A stretch of 49,461 nucleotides of DNA from a virus. The notes under the pieces were generated by a model that searched no databases, had not been told where the DNA came from, and worked only from the letters and a program-made list of their open reading frames with translations. Position numbers and translations under genes: made by a program. Shown here piece after piece: positions 37,003-45,570 of the stretch. Within the stretch, counting starts at the first letter, position 1, and each line of letters opens with the position of its first letter. Location of the stretch: the IMG/VR virus record IMGVR_UViG_3300044499_000067, positions 1 to 49,461 of that record; one strand, 5' to 3'.

Positions 37003-37440
37003 ATGCATCCGGCGTGGAACGCTGGCGACCCACGACTGAATCTGCACGTCGCGGCGGCACAGCTGCTCGAAGCGAACATTCTCACCACGCCGGAGTCCTC
37101 CCCATCGCTCAGCCCTGAGCGTAAGCTTTGGCTCGCGGTCATCGCCGACGCCCTCTCGTGCTTGGGGCAATCCAACATGGACGGGTGGAATGCACGGCGG
37201 TGGTTCTTCTCGCGAGACTTCGACGAACTCTGCCAATGGCTCGGCCCACCGTGGGATTGCAGCGCAATCCGTGCACATCTAGCACAGTTCGAACGCCGCA
37301 AGGGGTTGCACAACGCACGGGTGCGTTTTCTCGCGCAGACGCAACCCACGCGAGTGGTGCAACCGAAGAAAAAGAAGGGACGGCGGCGCACGTACCACGG
37401 ACCGGCCGCCGTCCCTGTATGGGGGAAGGTCGTCGCATGA
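37003..37440 (+). CDS. Unknown protein upstream of terminase (145 aa)
   Basis: ATG directly after a GCTCAGC palindrome; no strong ribosome site. The segment ERKLWLAVIADALSCLGQSN then ARRWFFSRDFDELCQWLG fits a family frequent next to phage terminase genes (L.AVI..A..DL, then R.W..S.DF..IC..LG). The C-terminus is very basic (QPKKKKGRRRTYHG), suggesting DNA contact. Possibly assists packaging initiation. Confidence 0.65.
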   Translation: MHPAWNAGDPRLNLHVAAAQLLEANILTTPESSPSLSPERKLWLAVIADALSCLGQSNMDGWNARRWFFSRDFDELCQWLGPPWDCSAIRAHLAQFERRKGLHNARVRFLAQTQPTRVVQPKKKKGRRRTYHGPAAVPVWGKVVA

Positions 37441-38021
37441 GCGTCCCCGCGAAACTCTCGGAGAACCACAAGCTGATGGCCTTCATGGTCGCGGCCGGCA
37501 TGAAGAACAGCGAGATCGCGAAGCAATTGCACTGCAACGCCGCGCGCATCTCGGTCATCAAATCCTCTCCGCTCTTCAAGACCCTCGTCGCGCAGCACCA
37601 GCGGGAGATGACGACCTACGGGGTCAAGAACGCGATGGACAAGTTGCTCGGCGATGCCCCCTACAACGTCGACTTCATCCGCAGCGTGCGCGATGGGGAG
37701 TTTGCGGACCCCGAAGATGCCCGCGTGCGTCTCTCCGCCGCCGGCATGCTCTTCGATCGCCAGATTCCCCGCAAGTCGGAAGACGGAGTGAAGAATAGCC
37801 TCACCATCACCGTCGAGCATGCGCAGAAGCAACTGGCGCAGCGGGTGTGCGACGAGATCGGCGATCCGATCGACGTGGAATCAACGCACGTGGAAGACAG
37901 TGAAGTCGTGGTCGACGACCAACTTCAATGGAGTCCCCCGCCACCTGAGCCCATCGTGGTGCGGGCGCTCGACGACGTGGTTGCCGAACTGCGCCAGCAA
38001 GAGATGCGCGAGGGAGATTGA
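37437..38021 (+). CDS. Terminase small subunit-like protein
   Basis: ATG 37437 overlaps the upstream stop. The 194 residues begin with a helix-turn-helix (MAFMVAAGMKNSEIAKQLHC, then NAARISVIKSSPLFKTL) and continue with a helical oligomerisation-type region and an acidic tail. Position directly before the terminase ATPase and this layout are those of small terminase subunits, which recognise the packaging site and stimulate the motor. The sequence does not identify the pac or cos site. Confidence 0.7.
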   Translation: MSVPAKLSENHKLMAFMVAAGMKNSEIAKQLHCNAARISVIKSSPLFKTLVAQHQREMTTYGVKNAMDKLLGDAPYNVDFIRSVRDGEFADPEDARVRLSAAGMLFDRQIPRKSEDGVKNSLTITVEHAQKQLAQRVCDEIGDPIDVESTHVEDSEVVVDDQLQWSPPPPEPIVVRALDDVVAELRQQEMREGD

Positions 38022-39343
38022 TGAGCCAGCAATCTCGCTTTGCTAAAGTGCTTGCGGAAGTCGCCACTGCACGGGGCGACGCCGCAGTCACCGCTGTCCG
38101 TGGCTGGGCGACCGACCGGGTGTTTGGGAAGAAGGCGCCGAGAGCGCGATACGATCTTCTCCCTGAGGACGCGGCGCTCTTCCCAGACGGTGTCCCCCCA
38201 CGCGTGGAGTTGGTCGTCCAACCAAACGAGCAAGTCCGTCAGGCAGGCGCCACAACCGCAGAGGATAGTTGGGTCACGTCGTTTCGCACGAAAGCGGAAC
38301 GCCATCTCTACGTGTTCGCCAAAGTCGTCCTCGGCTACGAGTTCTTCACGACCTTCCACAAAGAACTGTGCCAAGAAGTGCAGACCCCGCGACCGGAGCC
38401 GTGGCGTGTCCTCATCCTGGCACCACGTGAATCAGGCAAATCAACTATCGTGGGGCGCAGTTGGCCACTCCACGTTGTCATCCAGCCGAAGGACCACAAC
38501 ATCTACTTTCCGAACGAACGCGGATTGGATCAGCGGATCTTCCTTGCGGGGGAGACGGAGCTGCGCGCGATGTCTCACCTCTCGGTGATCCAGGCGCACG
38601 CCGATGGAAACCAACTCCTTCGTGCGCTCTGGCCGGAGTGCTTCTGGCGCACACCGCCGAAGCGGGATTGGAACGCGAAGGCGCTCACATTCCCCTATCC
38701 CTACGGTCCTCGACCGTGGCCGGACCCTACCATCTGGGCCTCTGGCGTTGGTGGGGCCACGACCGGGACACACCCAAGTGCGCTCGCGAAGGACGACATC
38801 GCCACATGGGAGGCTGCAAACTCTCCCGTCGTCATGCAATCGGCACTCGACTGGCACGTCGCGAGCCGCGCCTTGATTGGTAAGCCGGGATGTATCGAAC
38901 TCAACATCTCGACGCGGTGGACAATCTACGACGTCAACGCCTACATCATCGAAAACGATCCCTCTGTCCACGTCGTGACGCGCGCGGTGATCGAGGAGGG
39001 CCACATCATTTGGCCCGAGCACTTCGATCCAAATGGCGATGGAGGCACGATCGATCGTCTCCGAAAAGAGATGGGGATTTTGTTCAACTTGCTCTACATG
39101 AACTCCGCCGCGAATCCTGATCTTACGGACTTTCAAGAAAGCGATCTCCGCACGTTCGCGATCGAAAATGGTGAACTGCGGTTCACGGAGGATGGGCGCG
39201 ATCTCGCCTTGGCGGAGATGATGAACAGCCCTGGCCCCATGCCGGACGCTGAGAGTCTGTACGGCATGCCGCTCACCGCCGAGACCTACGAGACGCTGCG
39301 GAAGACAGTCGGTCGGTATGCTGCCCTTCGTCTACGTGCCTAG
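38021..39343 (+). CDS. Terminase large subunit, ATPase part
   Basis: 440 residues, ATG overlapping the TerS stop. Walker A at about 134 to 142 (APRESGKST), acidic Walker B pair at 258 to 259 (ALAKDDIATWEAANSP), and the coupling segment with ISTRWTIYDVNAYI. This is the packaging motor ATPase that docks on the portal. The usual RNase-H-like nuclease domain does not follow in the same frame; it is encoded 462 bases downstream. The end overlaps the next small gene by 26 bases. Confidence 0.85.
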   Translation: MSQQSRFAKVLAEVATARGDAAVTAVRGWATDRVFGKKAPRARYDLLPEDAALFPDGVPPRVELVVQPNEQVRQAGATTAEDSWVTSFRTKAERHLYVFAKVVLGYEFFTTFHKELCQEVQTPRPEPWRVLILAPRESGKSTIVGRSWPLHVVIQPKDHNIYFPNERGLDQRIFLAGETELRAMSHLSVIQAHADGNQLLRALWPECFWRTPPKRDWNAKALTFPYPYGPRPWPDPTIWASGVGGATTGTHPSALAKDDIATWEAANSPVVMQSALDWHVASRALIGKPGCIELNISTRWTIYDVNAYIIENDPSVHVVTRAVIEEGHIIWPEHFDPNGDGGTIDRLRKEMGILFNLLYMNSAANPDLTDFQESDLRTFAIENGELRFTEDGRDLALAEMMNSPGPMPDAESLYGMPLTAETYETLRKTVGRYAALRLRA

Positions 39344-39554
39344 AGGCGGGCCGGGGCGTCCGCCGCTCGACGTCGGTGCGGAGCTTTTGGTCTACGGTCG
39401 CGTGGATCTTCGTGCTATCCTCCGCACCGTGGAGCGCGACGCCATCCAGCAGACCCTTCGTGCCGCGAAGGGGAACCAGAGCCGCACGGCGCGGATGCTC
39501 GGCATCGGTCGTGAACGCCTGCGCCGCAAGATGAGAACGTTAGAGATCACATGA
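39318..39554 (+). CDS. Fis-type (HTH_8) DNA-binding protein (78 aa)
   Basis: ATG inside the end of the ATPase gene. The C-terminal half is a Fis/NtrC-type helix-turn-helix: VERDAIQQTLRAAKGNQSRT then ARMLGIGRERLRRKMRTLEI. The first 35 residues are a Pro/Gly-rich arm. It sits between the two halves of the terminase and might help it recognise DNA, or be an insertion cargo. DNA binding is well supported; role is inferred. Confidence 0.75.
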   Translation: MLPFVYVPRGGPGRPPLDVGAELLVYGRVDLRAILRTVERDAIQQTLRAAKGNQSRTARMLGIGRERLRRKMRTLEIT

Positions 39555-39808
39555 CGAAGCATCTCAAAGTCGTCCCGTTGATTGAGAAGTCGGACGACAA
39601 CAAGACATGGTCCGCACGTCAGGCGCTTGAAGACTTGCTCAGCCAAGAAGAGATTGACTCGACGAAACACCTCCTTGTGGTCTACGTCCATGAGTTGTCC
39701 AACGGAGAACTGAAACTGGGAAGGCTGCGCGCAGGTGTCACACGGTCAGAGGAGATCACATACCTCTCACTTGCCCTCCACGACGAGATTGGGGACATGC
39801 GTACGTGA
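39551..39808 (+). CDS. Small protein between terminase halves (85 aa)
   Basis: ATGA overlap with the previous gene and GTGA overlap with the next. The product has an acidic N-terminal helix (SARQALEDLLSQEEIDSTKH) and a beta second half (HLLVVYVHELSNGELKLGRL). No known domain. Its tight coupling at both ends means it is translated with the terminase parts. Confidence 0.65.
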   Translation: MTKHLKVVPLIEKSDDNKTWSARQALEDLLSQEEIDSTKHLLVVYVHELSNGELKLGRLRAGVTRSEEITYLSLALHDEIGDMRT

Positions 39809-40452
39809 CCACCTTCGACCTCAAATCCTTGACGATCGTGGGCTTCATCGATCCGGCTGGGACCAAGAATCAGCACCTGAAGAAGCAACGCTCCTCACAG
39901 GCGATCACCATCGTCGGGGGCGATGTCCTCGGCCGGGCGTTCGTCTTGGAGGCGTGGCACGATCGGGTCTCGATCGACAAGTTCGTGGAGAAGATTGGGG
40001 AACTGGGCCAACGCTACCCACAGATGCGGTCCTTCGGCTGTGAGTCGAACGCTATGCAAGAACTCTTCGCGGGGACGGCGCAGATCATCTTGAAGAGCCG
40101 GAACATCCGCCTCCCGCTCCAAGGCGTGGCCCAGTCGACGCGGATCGATAAGGACATGCGTATCCGCATGGTCCTTCAGCCGATGCTCGCCTTTGGCAAG
40201 CTCTTCATCCAGAAGCAGCACGACGAGCTGCGCAAAGCGATCCTCACGTTTCCGCAAACCGAGTTGCGGTTGAAAGACATCATCGATTGTCTCGCCTCAG
40301 CAGTGCGCGCGCTCCCTCGGCGGTCACTGCAACGAAGCCGAGATGCGTCCCTCGAAGGGCTCGCGACCTACTTGAAACGGGCCAACGTGCCTCCCGCGAT
40401 CGCCCAAGGCCGGCTCGAAGCCTTCGGCCGCGCCAACCGGAGATGGGCATGA
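39805..40452 (+). CDS. Terminase large subunit, nuclease part
   Basis: GTG start overlapping the upstream TGA; 215 residues. IVGFIDPAGTKNQ gives the first catalytic acid of the RNase-H-like fold; a later CESNAMQELF supplies the second and LRLKDIIDCLASAV the C-terminal acid. This is the DNA-cutting domain of a phage large terminase lacking its own ATPase. With the 440-residue ATPase it makes up a normal total of about 655 residues. The two must assemble non-covalently. Confidence 0.8.
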   Translation: MTTFDLKSLTIVGFIDPAGTKNQHLKKQRSSQAITIVGGDVLGRAFVLEAWHDRVSIDKFVEKIGELGQRYPQMRSFGCESNAMQELFAGTAQIILKSRNIRLPLQGVAQSTRIDKDMRIRMVLQPMLAFGKLFIQKQHDELRKAILTFPQTELRLKDIIDCLASAVRALPRRSLQRSRDASLEGLATYLKRANVPPAIAQGRLEAFGRANRRWA

Positions 40453-40682
40453 AGCCAGGAAGTGCGGGTGGCCGAGCAACGGCGCTGAAGTACAGCCATC
40501 TCCAGTATTGCTGCGTCACTTGTGGCGAAGACGTGCCAGAGTCCGAGGTGATTCTCGAACTCAGTCATTGTCGACGCTGCGGTTCGTGTGGTCCCGTCGT
40601 GTGGCAGAAACGGCCAACAAATACCCGCGAAGTCGTGCTGCGCCGCCTCCACCACATCACCGAGAGGGGAAAGAATGCCTGA
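40449..40682 (+). CDS. Zinc-ribbon protein (77 aa)
   Basis: The ATG at 40449 overlaps the nuclease stop. CVTC and CRRCGSC give a four- or five-Cys zinc ribbon between basic flanks; the C-terminal half is a basic helix. It probably binds nucleic acid or the packaging machine. Function unknown. Confidence 0.6.
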   Translation: MKPGSAGGRATALKYSHLQYCCVTCGEDVPESEVILELSHCRRCGSCGPVVWQKRPTNTREVVLRRLHHITERGKNA

Positions 40683-40956
40683 GAACATCTGGATTGCGCT
40701 AATCGTCGCGATGCCGCCTACGTTGATGGCCTTTGCTGCGTTGGTTACGGCCCTCGTGAACGCGCGTCGCGTGGCAACGTTGACGATCCAGATGAATGGA
40801 CATTTAGCCGAACTGATCGAACTGAACCGTGCGGCAGCCACCGCCTCCGCCGCAGCCGCCTCTGCCGCCGCGCACGCGGCCACGGCGACCACGGTCCGCC
40901 TCCAAAGCGATCAACAGACGATCGACGCAGTGATGGCCCTTCGGAGGAAAGACTGA
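40675..40956 (+). CDS. Single-span membrane protein, holin-like candidate (93 aa)
   Basis: GAGGGGAAAG precedes the ATG. One hydrophobic span (IWIALIVAMPPTLMAFAALV) is followed by an Ala-rich helix and a charged end. Such N-in single-span plus coiled-coil proteins between terminase and tail genes are sometimes annotated as holins. Another candidate lies at 45987. Neither can be confirmed here. Confidence 0.5.
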   Translation: MPENIWIALIVAMPPTLMAFAALVTALVNARRVATLTIQMNGHLAELIELNRAAATASAAAASAAAHAATATTVRLQSDQQTIDAVMALRRKD

Positions 40957-43900
40957 TGCGTACTCTCCTTCTGGTGGTGGTCTTCCTGTTGCTCCCCGCT
41001 GTGGCGCTGCCACAAATCTTCGAGACGCCTACACCCGAGGGCACCGCCCCGACCCCAACGATGACGGCAGGAGGAGGTGGCACAGGCATGGTGGGCGGCT
41101 GTCCCGATGTGCTCGCCTGTCTGCCCGCCACCCCCACGCCGACGCTCAGTCCAACGCCCACGCCCACGGCCACCGCTGCGCTCGGGGATATCACTGCGGT
41201 CGGGGATTGTTTTAGCGGGACGTGCTTCTCCGGTGGCGTCAGCGGGCACACGCTCACGTTCGTCGACAGCATCAACGCGATTGGTGTGCGGGTGAACGGA
41301 CCTGCCTTTTCGATTGGCGGTGTGAAGGACATCAACTGGCCGGACGCGAACGGCACGGTGGCGGTGACGGGCACCGGCGGCATGGGTGTGAGTTCTGCGG
41401 GCGTGATCTCTGCTGCGGTGGCCGGTGACGTGAGCGGGACGATCAGCAACATGAGCGTCGTCGACACGAAGTGTAATGAAGCAAACGAATATCTCTCGGG
41501 TGAGGGCGGATGCGTCACGGTCGCGAACGGCCTCACTCTGTCCGGCGTGGGCGACGCGGACATGATCCCCGTCACCAACGCGCAAGGAGGCTACACCAAC
41601 TTTGAAATCTTCGAGTGCCGACCTGATCAGCACATCGAATACCGCGATTCCAACAATGATCCGCCGGGGCAGGAGTTCATCTGCCGCGACTTCTCCTTTC
41701 CGGACGGCGGTACGACCGACCTCCCCGCCGGCACTGGCACGGCGCAGGTGATGGATGACGGGCGGTTGCAATGGCGCGATGGGTCGGCACACCTCCGTTC
41801 GGTCTCACCACAATTCAATGTACGTGATTACGGCGCCATCCCGAATGATGGCCTCGATGATGTCGTAGCGATCCAAGCGACAGTCGATGCCGTGCGCACC
41901 GCCGGCCGAGGAGTGATTTTCTTTCCGGCTGGGACCTATACCGGCACGTCCGCGACGGGGACTCCCGCCGGCTCTGGTGTCCGCATCACCTGTTCCAATT
42001 GTCTCTTCCAAGGTGAGGGGAGAACAGCCTCCGTACTTGATGGGACGGATGCGACTTCCTTGCTCTCGCAACCGACATTGGTCAGTGGCATCACGCCCGC
42101 GAATGTGGCGATTCAAGACCTTGGGTTGATTATGGGGACGCATTCTGGAGCGACAGGTATTGCGGCCACCGGGGGGATTCTCACCGACATACGGATTGCA
42201 CGCATTAACTGCGACGCGCGCGCGGGGGGAAGCTGCGTTACATTCGATGCGATCCACGATGCGAGCATCGAGGACTCGATATTGTCCGGCGATGCTGATG
42301 GCGCCGGGCGCGGTGTGCTTATTCAACGTGCAAGCCAATCCGTGACCGTGCGCCATAATCTCTTTCGTTTTTTGACTGATGGAGTCATTGGCGACACCGG
42401 CACGGCCGGCGAGGAGCCGTCCCGCGATCTCCAGATTGTGGACAATACGTTTCTTGTCGGATGGCCCTATACACGACGCAAGGTGAGTGGGGGCCAGTAT
42501 GCGACCTACTCAGAGAACACGCTCGACGATCCGACTGTGGATCTGAGTGGCATGGCGGCTAACGATACGATTCGCGTGCTTCCGGTGCGCGCGGTGAGTG
42601 GCGTGGCTGTTACCTATTTCCCTGGCACGAAGATTGTGGATGCTCTCGCTACAGGCGGTCCCAACTTCGTGACCAGCCATGTCCTTCCGGGCGATCTGGT
42701 CTACACAGATACCGGCAATGCCTTCGCCGTTGTGCGATTCGTCGAGGATGCCGATGAGATGTGGGTCGACGGCTGGTATGATCGCACCACGTATCTCCCC
42801 TTGCCCGAACCGGTCGCTAACACGAGGTATGTGATCTATCGTGTTCTTCTCGGCCAATGGTCCTCTGCAACATCCAGCCGCATCACGCTCTCCGCGTTTC
42901 TTTGGTTTGATCTTCAAGGCAACCGGGTGATTCCTGCCGCGGGAGCCTTGTATGAAACGACACAGAATCATCCGAACTACCCCATCCAGATCGAGGGTAA
43001 TGCGCCAGGCGTGCGCATAATGGAAAACCGCATCTGGTACCCATGGGCAGATGGCATATCCTGCTCGAGCGGGCAATGTCAGATCACCAATAATGTCATC
43101 ATCGGTGGCCAGGATATGGGCATCACCGTCTCAGGCAATCAATCTGTGGTCTCTGGGAATCATGTCGATCGTAGTGGTGTATGCGGGATCATCGTGACTA
43201 CCAGTACGGATGACATTATCGCAGATAATACGCTCACGAATTCCGGATGGACGAACCCACAGGGAACCACCGCCAGTGGGATCGGTGATATTTGTCTGTT
43301 GGCGGCCGACAGAACGAACATTCATCACAACTATTTGGAGCGCACGGGATTCTGTGCGGGCGGAACGGCCGAAGGTGATCTCTGCCATGTCGATGGCGAC
43401 TGCGCAGCGAGCACCTGCACCACACCGCCGCTGGCAGCCTATGGTATCACTGTACGGACGGCGCTCGCGAGCACCGCGGTCAAGCTGGAGGCGAATATCA
43501 GCCGTGGGCATGCGACCGCCGGCATCAATATCCCAACGTCTACGAATCTCACGAATTTGGAGATTCTCGACAACCAGGTCGAAAGCTGGGCGCTGGGCTG
43601 GGGTGGTGGATATCTGCTGCGCTGGCTGAGAGCAGAAACACTCGCGAATATCAAAGCCACGTTTGGTCATGCCGCGAATGGTTCCTTTGGGCCGTGTGTG
43701 GATTGTGCGCCGAATACGCATCCCTGCACGGCGTCAAGTTTTGGGTCACAGGCCGTGATGATGGGCGCGAGTTATGCGTGTGCGGGGCCTGCGCCCGGTG
43801 AGACCCCAACCCCCGCGAGTACGGCCACACCGACACCTACTGCGACCCCGACCAGGACCGCGACGCCTACCGTGACGCCGCCAACGATCACGCCAACACC

Positions 43901-43964
43901 TTCTCCGACACGTACCGCAACACCCACGCCCACCCCAACGCCGACCCCCACGGCGACGCCATGA
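40956..43964 (+). CDS. Exported pectate-lyase-like beta-helix protein with Thr-Pro repeats
   Basis: 1002 residues. A clear signal peptide (MRTLLLVVVFLLLPAVALPQ) is followed by a TP-rich linker, a beta domain, and from about residue 287 the pectate-lyase-3 entry motif FNVRDYGAIPNDGLDD with IFFPAGTY, then a long right-handed beta-helix and a Cys-rich knot (CAGGTAEGDLCHVDGDCAAS). The last 55 residues are Thr-Pro repeats. The beta-helix suggests a glycan depolymerase or tailspike, but a signal peptide on a virion protein is abnormal. A secreted depolymerase is the other reading. Codons at 41.8 to 43.7 kb look less GC-rich, hinting at module exchange. Confidence 0.75.
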   Translation: MRTLLLVVVFLLLPAVALPQIFETPTPEGTAPTPTMTAGGGGTGMVGGCPDVLACLPATPTPTLSPTPTPTATAALGDITAVGDCFSGTCFSGGVSGHTLTFVDSINAIGVRVNGPAFSIGGVKDINWPDANGTVAVTGTGGMGVSSAGVISAAVAGDVSGTISNMSVVDTKCNEANEYLSGEGGCVTVANGLTLSGVGDADMIPVTNAQGGYTNFEIFECRPDQHIEYRDSNNDPPGQEFICRDFSFPDGGTTDLPAGTGTAQVMDDGRLQWRDGSAHLRSVSPQFNVRDYGAIPNDGLDDVVAIQATVDAVRTAGRGVIFFPAGTYTGTSATGTPAGSGVRITCSNCLFQGEGRTASVLDGTDATSLLSQPTLVSGITPANVAIQDLGLIMGTHSGATGIAATGGILTDIRIARINCDARAGGSCVTFDAIHDASIEDSILSGDADGAGRGVLIQRASQSVTVRHNLFRFLTDGVIGDTGTAGEEPSRDLQIVDNTFLVGWPYTRRKVSGGQYATYSENTLDDPTVDLSGMAANDTIRVLPVRAVSGVAVTYFPGTKIVDALATGGPNFVTSHVLPGDLVYTDTGNAFAVVRFVEDADEMWVDGWYDRTTYLPLPEPVANTRYVIYRVLLGQWSSATSSRITLSAFLWFDLQGNRVIPAAGALYETTQNHPNYPIQIEGNAPGVRIMENRIWYPWADGISCSSGQCQITNNVIIGGQDMGITVSGNQSVVSGNHVDRSGVCGIIVTTSTDDIIADNTLTNSGWTNPQGTTASGIGDICLLAADRTNIHHNYLERTGFCAGGTAEGDLCHVDGDCAASTCTTPPLAAYGITVRTALASTAVKLEANISRGHATAGINIPTSTNLTNLEILDNQVESWALGWGGGYLLRWLRAETLANIKATFGHAANGSFGPCVDCAPNTHPCTASSFGSQAVMMGASYACAGPAPGETPTPASTATPTPTATPTRTATPTVTPPTITPTPSPTRTATPTPTPTPTPTATP

Positions 43965-44035
43965 TGATCTGGTTTGCGCTGGCGCTGCTGCTCTCCGTCG
44001 CCGACGCCACCCCCACACCGACTGCTACACCGTGA
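43961..44035 (+). CDS. Mini signal peptide + Thr-Pro peptide (24 aa)
   Basis: ATG overlaps the tailspike stop and the TGA overlaps the next GTG. MMIWFALALLLSVADATPTP then TATP is a complete signal peptide with eight Thr-Pro residues after an ADA cleavage site. It may be a real peptide or the remains of a Thr-Pro module; the same ending (TPTATP) closes the neighbours. Confidence 0.45.
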   Translation: MMIWFALALLLSVADATPTPTATP

Positions 44036-44754
44036 GAAGATTCACGCTCGCCGTGGCATTCCTGCTGGTCGCGACAGCGGCTGGGGGCCAGAACTTGCCC
44101 GTCATGTGTGGCGATGCGACCAACCCGACGGGATGCTCGATGCTCCCATGGAGCGCCATCGACTTCACGCTGCCGGACGCCCCGGTACCGTGCGTGTCGG
44201 GTTTCTACATCAGTGGCATCTCCACCTCGGGGGCCTTTGACTGCCAGGACACCATCACCAGTACGTCACAGATCGCCACCACGCAGTGTGTCCAAATCGG
44301 TTCGCTGATCGCAGGGTCGGCGTCGTGCATCTGTCGGCACGTGACGGACAAGCTCTTCGCCGACATCAATTGCAATGGGGTCCAGGATGCCGGCGAGAAC
44401 TATATCGATAACGCCAACACGGATGCGTTCACTGACATCTACGCCGGTGGCATCCTCGTTCAGGTCACAACGACACCGGACTTTGACCTTGAAGATTTCA
44501 CGGTGACCCCTGGCGACGACTTCTCGCCGATCACCATCAATCGGAACGTCGCGGACGGCATCTGCGGTCTCGACGCAGGTGGCTTGGTTCCGACAGCGCA
44601 GTTGGCGAATGTTTGCGCCGTCGCCTGCCTCACGCCGACCCCGACCCCGACGCCGACACCGACGACGCGTGCCTGCCCGTCATGGCAATTCCTCCAGGCG
44701 ATTGCGGCGGACGGTACGTTCACTTGCGGTCCGGTACCAACGGCGACGCCATGA
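44032..44754 (+). CDS. Exported fibre-like protein with Thr-Pro repeats
   Basis: GTG start in a GTGA overlap; 240 residues. A signal peptide (MRRFTLAVAFLLVATAAGGQ) precedes a Cys-containing beta region, the fibre-like motif GICGLDAGGLVPTAQLANVC, a TPTPTPTPTPTT linker and a final small domain ending in PVPTATP. The inner motif is common in phage tail fibres, while the signal peptide again implies export. Confidence 0.65.
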   Translation: MRRFTLAVAFLLVATAAGGQNLPVMCGDATNPTGCSMLPWSAIDFTLPDAPVPCVSGFYISGISTSGAFDCQDTITSTSQIATTQCVQIGSLIAGSASCICRHVTDKLFADINCNGVQDAGENYIDNANTDAFTDIYAGGILVQVTTTPDFDLEDFTVTPGDDFSPITINRNVADGICGLDAGGLVPTAQLANVCAVACLTPTPTPTPTPTTRACPSWQFLQAIAADGTFTCGPVPTATP

Positions 44755-44815
44755 CTAGGACCCCCACAACGGCCCTAGTCTGCTGAGCGATTCCGTGCTA
44801 CAGCCCTGCTGAGCA
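44753..44815 (+). promoter_or_regulatory. Hairpin and palindromes before a structural block
   Basis: In the gap 44755 to 44834 a 7-bp inverted repeat GACTAGG/CCTAGTC (44753 to 44780) is followed by TGCTGAGCG (44781) and TGCTGAGCA (44807). AAGGAGG for the next gene follows. A terminator-like or operator role is possible. Confidence 0.45.
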
Positions 44816-44834
44816 CCCAACCAAGGAGGCAACG

Positions 44835-44987
44835 ATGACCGCAAAGTACAGCGACGATCCAGGCACCGGTCGTGAGATGAACAACCAGAAGCAGGGACGC
44901 AACGTCGAGGAACCGAGAAACTACAAGGGACCCGGCGCCACGGGTGGCACCAAGAAGTCGCCAGCCCGGCCGAAGCTCTCGCGGTAG
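44835..44987 (+). CDS. Small polar protein (50 aa)
   Basis: AAGGAGG 5 bases before the ATG. Polar, Gly/Lys/Asn-rich, with no hydrophobic core (MTAKYSDDPGTGREMNNQKQ to SPARPKLSR). It probably stays disordered until bound to DNA or virion. Function unknown. Confidence 0.65.
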   Translation: MTAKYSDDPGTGREMNNQKQGRNVEEPRNYKGPGATGGTKKSPARPKLSR

Positions 44988-44991
44988 CACC

Positions 44992-45171
44992 ATGGCAGCA
45001 AAGAAGAAGTGGATCGCCGGTGCCATCACGCACCCTGGGGCGCTCCACAAATCGCTTGGTGTGCCGATGGGCAAGAAGATCCCCGCCGGCAAGCTCGCCG
45101 CAGCAGCGTCGAAGGGTGGCACGCTTGGCAAGCGCGCACGGTTGGCCCAGACGTTGAAGAAGTTCCACTAG
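44992..45171 (+). CDS. Small basic phage protein (59 aa)
   Basis: ATG 5 bases after the previous stop. AAKKKWIAGAITHPGALHKS followed by GKKIPAGKLAAAASKGG belongs to a widely distributed family of small basic proteins found near portal genes. It likely binds DNA or the virion interior. Role unknown. Confidence 0.75.
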   Translation: MAAKKKWIAGAITHPGALHKSLGVPMGKKIPAGKLAAAASKGGTLGKRARLAQTLKKFH

Positions 45172-45180
45172 GAGGTTCGC

Positions 45181-45570
45181 ATGGCTGATCGGCTCGTTCG
45201 TGTACCGTTGTGGGACGTCACAGCGATCGCCAGTACCGCCACGCTGACCTCCCCGCCGATCCCGCTTAGCCGGGCGGACTTCGAGTCGATCCTCTACAAG
45301 GCGACCTCGGTGGCGGGCACCGCAGACGTCAAGATCGAGTACGCGATCTCTGAGGATGGCACCAACTTCGGGTCCTTCGACGACAACACCGACCTCGTCG
45401 CGTCGTCCAACGCGGTCCCCACTGCGGAGGGGCTGAAGACGATCCCTGGCGTGACGGTGGCGGCGCCGTGGATGAAGATCAAAGTGACAGGGACGGCGTC
45501 AAACAACGCGGATACACTTTTCACCGGTGTCGTCTACCTCCGCGAGACGCCAGACGGCCAAACGAGCTGA
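45181..45570 (+). CDS. Beta-rich virion-associated protein (129 aa)
   Basis: AGGAGG lies before the ATG. The product is an all-beta domain (DVKIEYAISEDGTNFGSFDD, then GVTVAAPWMKIKVTGTAS and TGVVYLRETPDG), typical of small domains that decorate fibres and capsids. Stop overlaps the next ATG (TGATG). Confidence 0.65.
   Translation: MADRLVRVPLWDVTAIASTATLTSPPIPLSRADFESILYKATSVAGTADVKIEYAISEDGTNFGSFDDNTDLVASSNAVPTAEGLKTIPGVTVAAPWMKIKVTGTASNNADTLFTGVVYLRETPDGQTS

Noticed and set aside
44753-44780. Intrinsic terminator after the gene at 44032
   Set aside because: Seven-base stem with a 14-base loop and no following T-run.
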